In this document: one piece after another, positions 1 to 5,713 of the stretch | How the letters are laid out: each line of letters begins with the position of its first letter | Position numbering within the stretch: position 1 is the stretch's first letter | Origin: Aliivibrio_A kagoshimensis | Lineage (GTDB): Bacteria > Pseudomonadota > Gammaproteobacteria > Enterobacterales > Vibrionaceae | Reading direction: 5' to 3' | Length of the DNA: 5,713 nt | Assembly: GCF_050337105.1 (NCBI RefSeq) | Contig: NZ_JAKJSQ010000122.1 | Coordinates: 1-5,713, forward strand | Notes under the pieces: model-generated | The model's database searches: none | What the model saw: the letters and a program-made list of their open reading frames with translations, nothing else | Told to the model about the DNA's origin: nothing | Translations under genes and position numbers: made by a program

Positions 1-70
1 TTTTTTAATCTTCTCGGATAACCTGCTTTATGTTAGAAATGTCCACACAATTAAAATGAAAATCCTCGTA

Positions 71-87
71 ATGAAAAATATTTTCAT
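71..87. repeat. Perfect AT-rich inverted repeat in the leader (possible operator)
   Basis: Two 7-base arms, ATGAAAA (71-77) and TTTTCAT (81-87), flank a 3-base ATA centre. The 17-base element lies about 137 bases upstream of the permease start. Its size and symmetry fit a binding site for a dimeric regulator. It is very AT-rich, however, so chance is a real alternative, and no known operator was recognised in it. Confidence 0.3.
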
Positions 88-207
88 ATCTGCTTACCGT
101 TTGTCCAAATTTTGATCTGACGCTAGGTTGCAACTTCCTGTTTAATGGATAATTCTTGCACTGTATGAACGGCCTGTTGATATGGAAAAAGACCTAGTTT
201 GTTTAAT

Positions 208-214
208 AAGGAAG
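208..214 (+). promoter_or_regulatory. Ribosome binding site of the permease gene
   Basis: AAGGAAG ends nine bases before the ATG at 224. This is a good match to the anti-Shine-Dalgarno sequence at normal spacing, and it fixes the start of the first operon gene. The rest of the 1-223 leader has only weak promoter-like words, such as TTGCAC at 156-161 with GATATG at 179-184. No promoter is asserted, and no convincing ORF was found there. Confidence 0.75.
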
Positions 215-223
215 TAACACTCT

Positions 224-1642
224 ATGCGCCAATACTTGAAGTACATCATTCCCATTCTTATCCCTCTGATCGTTTTAGCCCTACCAACCAGTTTTTTCCC
301 TTTTGAAGGATTAACGATCATACAACAACGAGTGATTGCGATATTTCTATTGGCGGCATTGTGTTGGGTGATGGAGCCGATTCCTATCTACGCGACTTCC
401 GTGGTAATTATTGTTCTAGAGTTACTGATCCTTTCAAATAAAAGCTTCATTCTGTTTCGTTTGAATGAAGATCAAAGCAATTTTGGTGAGTTGTTGAAAT
501 ACAACGAGATAATGGCGACCTTCTCCAGCCCAATTATTATGCTGTTTCTTGGCGGTTTTTTCTTGGCGATGGCGGCAACCAAATATCGACTAGACGTTAA
601 CTTAGCTAGGGTATTATTGAAGCCTTTTGGTACTCAACCCAAATATGTGATGCTGGGTCTGATGCTGATTACCGGCATCTTTTCAATGTTCATGTCCAAC
701 ACGGCGACAACGGCAATGATGTTGTCGATTCTGGCCCCAGTGATCATACTATTTGGTCCGAAAGATCCAGGTAAAATTGCGTTTGCACTCTGTATACCTG
801 TGGCTGCAAATATTGGTGGTATCGGAACGCCTATCGGAACCCCACCTAACGCCATCGCACTGAAATATTTAGTCGGAGATAACCTGATTACGTTTGGCGA
901 GTGGATGATGTTTGGCGTGCCTTTTGTGGTGGTGATGATGACGGCGGCTTGGTTTTTGATTAATCACCTCTTCCCAGCAAAACAAGAGAAGATAGAGCTT
1001 AAAATAACGGGTAAGTTTCTTAAAACCCCCAAAGCGATTACTGTTTATATCACCTTCGTAACGACCATTGTTTTATGGTTGATGGGTTCTCGCCATGGCA
1101 TGAACTCATACACTGTTGCTTTGATTCCTGTCGCGATTTTCTCTTTAACGGGCATCATCAATAAAGAAGATCTTAAGAAAATCTCTTGGGATGTATTGTG
1201 GTTGGTGTCGGGGGGGATCGCATTGGGTCTGGCGCTTGATAAAACGGGCTTAGCGCGTCTGATGGTTCACAGTATTCCTTTTGACCTCTTTTCGCCATAT
1301 GTTGTTCTACTTGGCGCTGCCGCGCTGTGTTTAATTATGGCGAATTTCATGTCGCATACCGCAACAGCAAACTTGTTAATGCCGATCATGGCGGCACTGG
1401 GTACTTCGATGACCTCACTAAGCCCATTAGGGGGCGAGGTCACCTTGATTCTTGTGGTGACCTTTGCAGCTTCGTTGGGTATGTCTTTACCTATTAGTAC
1501 GCCTCCTAACGCTCTGGCACACGCTACAGGGCATGTACAAACGAATCAGATGGCTAAAGTGGGCATTATCCTTGGTGTAGTCGGTGTGTCATTAAGCTTT
1601 GTGATGGTATGGATATTAAATATCACCGGTTTTATTGGGTAA
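224..1642 (+). CDS. SLC13/DASS-family anion permease (di/tricarboxylate or sulfate transporter)
   Basis: This is an inner-membrane secondary transporter of the divalent anion:Na+ symporter family (SLC13, INDY/SdcS/CitT relatives). Members import dicarboxylates, citrate or sulfate, usually with sodium; the substrate cannot be read from the sequence. The 472-residue length is full for the family (VcINDY is about 460). About eleven or more hydrophobic segments run from residue 6 to 465. The two-fold inverted-repeat hallmarks are visible. The first half has Ser-Asn-Thr at 158-160 and GTPIGTPPNA at 201-210. The second half has Ser-His-Thr at 377-379 and LPISTPPNA at 422-430. These segments form the tip-loop and unwound-helix binding sites for anion and Na+ in known structures. 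The His at 378 replaces the usual Asn of the second SNT motif. The start is set by AAGGAAG nine bases upstream. It is the first gene of the operon, and the kinase gene starts within seven bases of its stop. There is no TrkA-C insertion, so it is a plain permease. Family assignment is very secure; substrate and coupling ion are unknown. Confidence 0.95.
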   Translation: MRQYLKYIIPILIPLIVLALPTSFFPFEGLTIIQQRVIAIFLLAALCWVMEPIPIYATSVVIIVLELLILSNKSFILFRLNEDQSNFGELLKYNEIMATFSSPIIMLFLGGFFLAMAATKYRLDVNLARVLLKPFGTQPKYVMLGLMLITGIFSMFMSNTATTAMMLSILAPVIILFGPKDPGKIAFALCIPVAANIGGIGTPIGTPPNAIALKYLVGDNLITFGEWMMFGVPFVVVMMTAAWFLINHLFPAKQEKIELKITGKFLKTPKAITVYITFVTTIVLWLMGSRHGMNSYTVALIPVAIFSLTGIINKEDLKKISWDVLWLVSGGIALGLALDKTGLARLMVHSIPFDLFSPYVVLLGAAALCLIMANFMSHTATANLLMPIMAALGTSMTSLSPLGGEVTLILVVTFAASLGMSLPISTPPNALAHATGHVQTNQMAKVGIILGVVGVSLSFVMVWILNITGFIG

Positions 1643-1648
1643 GTAGTG

Positions 1649-3004
1649 ATGGAAAAAGTGACGCTACAACGGTTGATTGAAGATTACTTTGAGAGCCCAT
1701 TTCGTCAAATAACCGTATCTGCTGGTGAGGTTGTTTTAAAGCAGGCGGGTTATAACGATCGCCTCTATTGGGTGAAGTCTGGTGAGTTAGAGGGCTTTTT
1801 CGCCTCTACGGCTAAAGACAAAAATACCAAGGTGTTTAGTGCCCCTGCAGGTACCTTTATCGGTGTACACAGCTTTTTTGCTGAAACGCTTGAGGCCTCC
1901 ACAACGGTTATCGCTAAAGAAAAAAGTGAACTGGCTTGGATTGATACCTCAACACCTGTGGTATCGCCTGAAAAATATGGGCCGTTAACTGCGCAGTTTA
2001 CGCCCGTTATCGTTAAAGAACTTGCCCGCAGGCAGCGCCGAGCTAGCATGGAAGCGGTTGAACGAGAAACGGTGCAAAATAAGTTAAATACCGCCGAGCA
2101 GATGACCACACTGGGGCAATTGGCTGCGGGGATTGCCCACGAACTTAATAATGCGGTAGGAGTGATTAACAGCAAAACGGAACGGCTGCAGAGTGTGATA
2201 TTTGAGCTTCTTGAAGAGTGTCATCCCGATGCGAGTCAATTTCTGGATCACGGCCTGTTGTATGGCCAGAAAGTGAGTTCTTCAGAGGTCAGGGCGAGGG
2301 CAAAAGAGCTGATTAACGATTACCGTTTAGACCGAGAAACAGCGCGAAAATTGGCTCGAGCGGTGCCTCAAGGAGAAGTGGACAGTGCATGGTTCGATGA
2401 CATTGAACAGGCCCTGCGTTACTGGGAGATTGGTAGGGATCTGCATGATATGCGTCTTGCCTCTAAACACTCAGTTGGGATTGTGAAATCAGTGAAACAG
2501 CTAGGCCGAACCGATACTGATACCGAAGAGTGGTTAGATGTAAACGACAGTATTAATAAAGCATTGGCGCTGCTGCACAACAGTTTGCGCGGTATTAATG
2601 TCAAAATTAGCCCAGCGGTGCTGCCGAGTGTGAAGGCCAGTTCAACTGAGTTGGTGCAGATCTGGGTGAACATTATTAAAAATGCCAGTGATGCGTTAAG
2701 CCGTACCTCTGATCCGAATATTGAAATATCTACCCGTCATGTGCGCAATATGATCCAAGTGACGGTGGCAAATAATGGCCCTGAAATTGATGAAGTCACG
2801 AGACGTAAAATTTTCCAACCCAATTTTACCACCAAAAAAGGGGGGTTATCCTTTGGGTTAGGGCTTGGGCTCTCAATCGTGCAACGAATTATAAATAGTT
2901 ATGGTGGCAGCATTGCAGTAATGAGCAATGATGAAAGAACCATCTTTAGGATAAAACTGCCTGTACCGACACAGGAAAGCGAGGGAACTGATGGAAAAAA
3001 TTAA
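1649..3004 (+). CDS. Soluble sensor histidine kinase with N-terminal cNMP-binding-like domain
   Basis: This is a cytoplasmic two-component histidine kinase of 451 residues. ATG 1649 is preferred over the adjacent in-frame GTG at 1646; either gives the same protein apart from one residue. Residues about 15-125 look like a cyclic-nucleotide-binding/Crp-type beta roll (AGEVVLKQAGYNDRLYWVKS, then AGTFIGVHSFF). The usual phosphate-cassette Glu and Arg are not seen, so canonical cAMP binding is doubtful. A charged helix at about 125-150 leads to the H box, with phosphoacceptor His164 in GIAHELNN. Residues about 180-268 form a helical, charged insertion before the second DHp helix (about 269-287). 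The HATPase_c boxes follow: N box NIIKNASDAL (341-350, Asn345), G1 NNGPEI (375-380), F box IFQPNFTTKKGG (388-399) and G2 GLGLGL (403-408). No membrane segment or signal peptide is present. The gene starts 3 or 6 bases after the permease stop with only a weak ribosome site, suggesting translational coupling. Its end overlaps the response-regulator gene, its likely phosphotransfer partner. Kinase identity is secure; the signal is unknown. Confidence 0.93.
   Translation: MEKVTLQRLIEDYFESPFRQITVSAGEVVLKQAGYNDRLYWVKSGELEGFFASTAKDKNTKVFSAPAGTFIGVHSFFAETLEASTTVIAKEKSELAWIDTSTPVVSPEKYGPLTAQFTPVIVKELARRQRRASMEAVERETVQNKLNTAEQMTTLGQLAAGIAHELNNAVGVINSKTERLQSVIFELLEECHPDASQFLDHGLLYGQKVSSSEVRARAKELINDYRLDRETARKLARAVPQGEVDSAWFDDIEQALRYWEIGRDLHDMRLASKHSVGIVKSVKQLGRTDTDTEEWLDVNDSINKALALLHNSLRGINVKISPAVLPSVKASSTELVQIWVNIIKNASDALSRTSDPNIEISTRHVRNMIQVTVANNGPEIDEVTRRKIFQPNFTTKKGGLSFGLGLGLSIVQRIINSYGGSIAVMSNDERTIFRIKLPVPTQESEGTDGKN
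2981..2986 (+). promoter_or_regulatory. Ribosome binding site of the response-regulator gene, inside the kinase gene
   Basis: GAGGGA lies four bases before ATG 2991, within the last codons of the kinase. The spacing is slightly short but the match is good. It supports the ATG at 2991, and therefore a true 14-base overlap of the two reading frames and coupled translation. Confidence 0.6.
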
Positions 3005-3464
3005 TATTATTTGTGTTGATGACCAACGAGAAGTGCTGAGTGCAGTGCTGCAAGATCTCTCCCCTTTAGCCGCTTTTTTCAATGTTGAAGATTGTGAGTC
3101 AGCGATTGAAGCGCAAGAGGTTATGGACGATTTAGATGCTGACGGTGAGTATATCGCTTTGGTTATTTCTGATCATGTTATGCCTGAAAAGACCGGAGTG
3201 GAGTTTTTGACTGAAATCTCTCAAGAGAGCCGCTACCACAAAACCAAAAAGATTTTATTAACGGGTCAAGCCACGCATCAAGATACGATTACCGCTATTA
3301 ACCGCGCTCGAGTCGAGAGCTACTTTGAAAAACCGTGGAAATCGGAAGAGTTACTGGCCATGGCAACCACATTAGTTACTGAATATATCTTTGACAGTGG
3401 CATTGAGTACCAACCTTTTCAAGCAATTCTTGACCAAAAAGTCGTACTGCAACGCTTAAGATAA
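2991..3464 (+). CDS. Single-domain response regulator (CheY-like receiver, no output domain)
   Basis: This 157-residue protein is almost entirely a receiver domain. The phosphorylation site is complete: acidic pair Asp10-Asp11 (CVDDQRE), phospho-acceptor Asp61 (VISDHVMPEKTG), switch Thr91 (ILLTGQA) and Lys114 (YFEKPW). The KPW after the conserved lysine resembles receivers found in RpfG/HD-GYP-type regulators, but no HD-GYP, DNA-binding or other output domain follows. About 30 residues remain (128-157, starting LVTEYIFDSG); they look like an extra helix plus tail and were not recognised. The start overlaps the kinase end by 14 bases in another frame, with GAGGGA just upstream. The kinase encoded immediately before is the natural phosphodonor. 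Output must be through protein-protein contact (as for CheY) or phosphorelay (as for Spo0F). The target could be the permease, a remote regulator or a second kinase; the sequence does not say. The gene ends the operon, followed by a hairpin. Confidence 0.93.
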   Translation: MEKINIICVDDQREVLSAVLQDLSPLAAFFNVEDCESAIEAQEVMDDLDADGEYIALVISDHVMPEKTGVEFLTEISQESRYHKTKKILLTGQATHQDTITAINRARVESYFEKPWKSEELLAMATTLVTEYIFDSGIEYQPFQAILDQKVVLQRLR

Positions 3465-3485
3465 GTGTTAAGACGAGTATTGAAG

Positions 3486-3512
3486 AGGCGATGCGTTGAT
3501 TATGCATCGCCT
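3486..3512. terminator. Hairpin between convergent genes, probable bidirectional terminator
   Basis: AGGCGATGC (3486-3494) pairs perfectly with GCATCGCCT (3504-3512), giving a GC-rich 9-bp stem with a 9-base loop. It sits in the 52-base gap between the stop of the response-regulator gene (3464) and the stop of the minus-strand gene (3517). The U-tract is short on the plus side (TTT then GATTAATT) and poor on the minus side. Termination efficiency is therefore uncertain, but position and stem strongly suggest this role. Confidence 0.65.
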
Positions 3513-3516
3513 TTGA

Positions 3517-5670
3517 TTAATTCGGGTTGTGGTAGTCAAAATGGCGCAAGTAGTCAGCCAGAAGCTCTGGAGCGAGAGGTTTTGAAAAGTAGTAGCCTTG
3601 AATAAAATCACAGCCTAAATCGGTTAATAGATCGATCTGCTCTTTGATTTCCGCCCCTTCAGCCACCACAGTAATGTCGAGAGATTTCGCCATGGCGATG
3701 ATGGTTGAAACCAGCGTTTTGTCATCTTTTACCACGTGCATGTCTCGGATGAAATCTCGATCAATTTTTAACACATCAATGGAGAAGCGTCGTAAGTAAC
3801 TGATGGATGAGTAACCCGTACCAAAGTCATCCAATGCAATGTTACACCCTGCCATCTGCAGCTCATTAAGCATCACTAGATTGCGATCGTTCTCGGGCGC
3901 TAACACACTCTCGGTTAACTCAAAACAGATGTTGTGGGGCTGTAATCCACTGTTTTTGATTATCTCTAACCACAATTCGGCACTATTTTCATGGTGGTGA
4001 AACTCATAGATCGAACGGTTTACATTAAAAACTAAGTTTTTGAATCCCGAATCCTCTAAGCGTTTTAGTTGTTTGCAGGCTTCTTTCAGTACAATTTCAC
4101 CAATCGGTTTAATGAGATTAAAGCGTTCTGCAATCGGAATGAAGTCAACAGGAGATACCCATTTGCCGTTATGGTTCCATCTAACGAGAGCTTCAAACTT
4201 GTTCACCGACTGATCGGTAACTGAGATAATCGGCTGGTAAACGACGCCAAAATCTTTCTGTTTGATGGCCAGTTCAATATCATTCTTCAGCTGAGTGATT
4301 CTTTTTGTGTTGTCTTCCATGCCTTTGGTGAAGAAGCTAAATAGGTTGCGGCCGTTGTCTTTGGCATCGTACATAGCCTGTTCCGCTTTTTTGAATAGGC
4401 CGTCTGGGTTAGGTGAATCATCGGGATGAAGCGCAATCCCAATACTGACAGTACAGCTGGTGGTTCTACCATCAATGTGGAATGGGTTTTCAAAAAGGCG
4501 TTCAATCTCAAGAGCAAAGTTCTCCACCTCTTTATCATCGACAACATTGGGCATTAACAGGGTGAACTTATCGCCGCCAGTACGCGCTATGGTGTCTGTC
4601 CCTTTAACAATACTCTTTAAACGACTAGCAATGAGGATCAGTAATCGGTCACCAAATTTATGGCCATAGGTATTATTGATGTTTTTAAATAGGTCGATAT
4701 CAATGTAATAGACTGCGGTTCGGCTATCACTGCTGTTGTTAAGAGCAATTTTTTCCATTCGTTCATTTAGCAGTGTTTTATTAGCTAGCTTGGTTAACGA
4801 ATCGAAATATTTTTGGCGTTCAATTTTATTCTTTGCCTTGTCATATTCAGTAATGTCGGAAAAGAAAGAGACATAGTGGGTTAATTTCTGTTGGCTGTTA
4901 TATACGGCACTGATGGATACCCAATCGAGTGAGTTTGGGTTGTTTTTTCTTCGGTTCCATATTTCACCTTGCCACGTTTTGGTTTCATTAAGCGTGTTCC
5001 ACATCTCTTTGTAGAAATCACCATCATGCACTCCAGAATTCAGCAGGTTAGGTTTTTTTCCCAGTACCTCATCTTTACGGAATCCAGTGATGTCTGAAAA
5101 CGCTTGATTAACATGAATGATAGTACTTTGGTCATCACAAATAATGATCGCTTCTTGGCTGTTTTCAATAATGGTGTTGGTGAGTTCTAGCTCTTGGCTG
5201 TAATCTCTTTTATGTAACTCTTTCTCTATAAGCCCAGAGAAAAGCAAAAATAGGGTTTCAATCTCTTTAGAGTTTTGGATGGGGGTGGTGTATAGAGAGA
5301 CCAGTAGAGCGATGGTTTCTCCTTCAACATTACGCAGTGGTACGCCGACATACCCTTCAACGCCCATATCAACCAGTAGTTCATCTTCAGGATAGAGTGC
5401 TTGAATGCCTTCAGTGTGAGTACACACGTCCTCATCACGCACGTTAGCACAAGGGGTCTGCTCTAATGCATAAGAGAAGTTATCTAATAACTCATCACCT
5501 TTGCACAAGGCGATAGTAGTGGCGACGTCACGATTTGGGCTCAAGGTCGCGATGAAGACAAAATCGGAAAAAATAGCTTTACTTAACGCTAAGCAAATAT
5601 CATTAAAAAAGTTAGTATTATTAATATCCGCTAAGCTTTTAATAATACTCTCTATGCGGTTATCGGTCAT
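3517..5670 (-). CDS. GAF-PAS-GGDEF-EAL protein, probable c-di-GMP phosphodiesterase
   Basis: This is a cytoplasmic c-di-GMP signalling protein of 717 residues with no membrane segment. Domains in order are a GAF-like sensor (about 15-150, with a TPCANV stretch, Cys74), PAS (about 160-278, with SGVHDGDFY and WQGEIWNRRK), a signalling helix, GGDEF (about 290-445) and EAL (about 455-712). In the GGDEF domain the metal and guanine residues persist (Asp324, Asn332, Asp341; PleD positions 327, 335, 344). The signature itself is GGDKF (365-369), with Lys replacing the fourth-position Glu. The inhibitory site is K356xxD359 rather than RxxD. The EAL domain looks complete: EALVRW (Glu493), Asn551, Glu584 in ELTES, DDFGTGYSS (Asp614-Asp615), Lys635, Asp637, Glu671 and Gln691 in QGYYF, spaced as in RocR. 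The simplest reading is hydrolysis of c-di-GMP to pGpG, with the GGDEF domain inactive as a cyclase or acting as a GTP-binding regulator. GAF and PAS ligands are unknown. The ATG at 5670 has an AAGAAG at 5682-5687, rather far upstream. The gene is convergent with the kinase operon and transcribed separately. Confidence 0.95.
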   Translation of the reverse strand: MTDNRIESIIKSLADINNTNFFNDICLALSKAIFSDFVFIATLSPNRDVATTIALCKGDELLDNFSYALEQTPCANVRDEDVCTHTEGIQALYPEDELLVDMGVEGYVGVPLRNVEGETIALLVSLYTTPIQNSKEIETLFLLFSGLIEKELHKRDYSQELELTNTIIENSQEAIIICDDQSTIIHVNQAFSDITGFRKDEVLGKKPNLLNSGVHDGDFYKEMWNTLNETKTWQGEIWNRRKNNPNSLDWVSISAVYNSQQKLTHYVSFFSDITEYDKAKNKIERQKYFDSLTKLANKTLLNERMEKIALNNSSDSRTAVYYIDIDLFKNINNTYGHKFGDRLLILIASRLKSIVKGTDTIARTGGDKFTLLMPNVVDDKEVENFALEIERLFENPFHIDGRTTSCTVSIGIALHPDDSPNPDGLFKKAEQAMYDAKDNGRNLFSFFTKGMEDNTKRITQLKNDIELAIKQKDFGVVYQPIISVTDQSVNKFEALVRWNHNGKWVSPVDFIPIAERFNLIKPIGEIVLKEACKQLKRLEDSGFKNLVFNVNRSIYEFHHHENSAELWLEIIKNSGLQPHNICFELTESVLAPENDRNLVMLNELQMAGCNIALDDFGTGYSSISYLRRFSIDVLKIDRDFIRDMHVVKDDKTLVSTIIAMAKSLDITVVAEGAEIKEQIDLLTDLGCDFIQGYYFSKPLAPELLADYLRHFDYHNPN

Positions 5671-5703
5671 AAAAAGGGGTTCTTCTTATTGTCTGTTGAT
5701 ATA

Positions 5704-5709
5704 AGTATA
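5704..5709 (-). promoter_or_regulatory. Candidate -10 element for the GAF-PAS-GGDEF-EAL gene
   Basis: Read on the minus strand this is TATACT, a five-of-six match to the sigma-70 -10 consensus, 33 bases before the ATG at 5670. It implies a short leader of about 27 bases. The -35 element would lie beyond the right edge of the window, so the call cannot be completed here. Confidence 0.35.
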
Positions 5710-5713
5710 GGTA

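Noticed and set aside
2..115. Open frame at the left edge that could be the tail of an upstream gene
   Set aside because: Only about 37 codons, very AT-rich, with no recognisable protein sequence; indistinguishable from chance in an AT-rich leader.
146..160. Sigma-54-like TGG...TTGCA in the permease leader
   Set aside because: The GG-to-GC spacing is one base shorter than the strict -24/-12 arrangement, and the CAC part of the -24 box is absent.
123..197. CTAGGT (123-128) and ACCTAG (192-197) as a long-range hairpin or attenuator
   Set aside because: Only six bases pair across a 63-base loop, with no competing stem or U-tract; expected by chance.
634..855. 73-codon minus-strand ORF opposite the permease
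   Set aside because: It is the complement of the SNT and GTPPN coding region; its glycine/isoleucine-rich sequence simply mirrors the transporter codons.
1765..2175. 136-codon minus-strand ORF inside the kinase gene
   Set aside because: Antisense to a clear kinase coding region, with no ribosome site or family resemblance noticed; a shadow frame. The other shorter antisense ORFs across the window were rejected on the same grounds.
2995..3004. Slippery-looking A AAA AAT just before the kinase stop, suggesting a programmed frameshift fusing kinase and receiver
   Set aside because: A -1 shift enters a third frame that stops after about a dozen codons, not the receiver frame. The receiver has its own ATG and ribosome site, so an ordinary 14-base overlap explains the arrangement.

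Overview
The window reads as chromosomal sequence from a Gram-negative bacterium, most likely a marine gammaproteobacterium of the Vibrionaceae/Shewanella kind. That guess rests on the moderately AT-rich coding DNA, the Shine-Dalgarno style, the compact gene packing, and a GAF-PAS-GGDEF-EAL protein of a type common there. Taxonomy is inference; no rRNA or other marker is present.

Layout: (1) Bases 1-223 are a non-coding leader with an AT-rich inverted repeat and a clear ribosome binding site, but no convincing sigma-70 promoter. (2) Bases 224-3464 hold a tight three-gene plus-strand operon. It encodes a 472-residue SLC13/DASS-family sodium-coupled (or exchange) anion permease, then a soluble histidine kinase with a cyclic-nucleotide-binding-like N-terminal domain, then a single-domain response regulator. 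The permease and kinase are separated by only a few bases, and the kinase and regulator genes overlap by 14 bases. (3) Bases 3465-3516 contain a 9-bp stem that probably terminates transcription from both sides. (4) Bases 3517-5670 on the minus strand encode a 717-residue GAF-PAS-GGDEF-EAL protein, convergent with the operon. Its promoter probably begins at the right edge of the window.

How it may work: the kinase has no membrane segment and its cNMP-like domain lacks the usual phosphate-binding arginine. It therefore probably does not sense an external ligand by itself, nor cAMP in the canonical way. Co-translation with the permease suggests the permease, or the flux through it, is the input, with the receiver-only protein carrying phosphate to an unknown target. 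This is inference from gene order and domain content. The convergent c-di-GMP protein has a degenerate cyclase site (GGDKF) and a complete EAL catalytic set, so it is most simply read as a c-di-GMP phosphodiesterase. Nothing in the sequence ties it functionally to the operon apart from adjacency.

The most interesting points are the transporter-kinase-receiver operon, the roughly 85-residue helical insertion between the two DHp helices of the kinase, and the SHT replacement of the second SNT motif in the permease. No RNA gene, mobile element, CRISPR array or prophage sign was seen.
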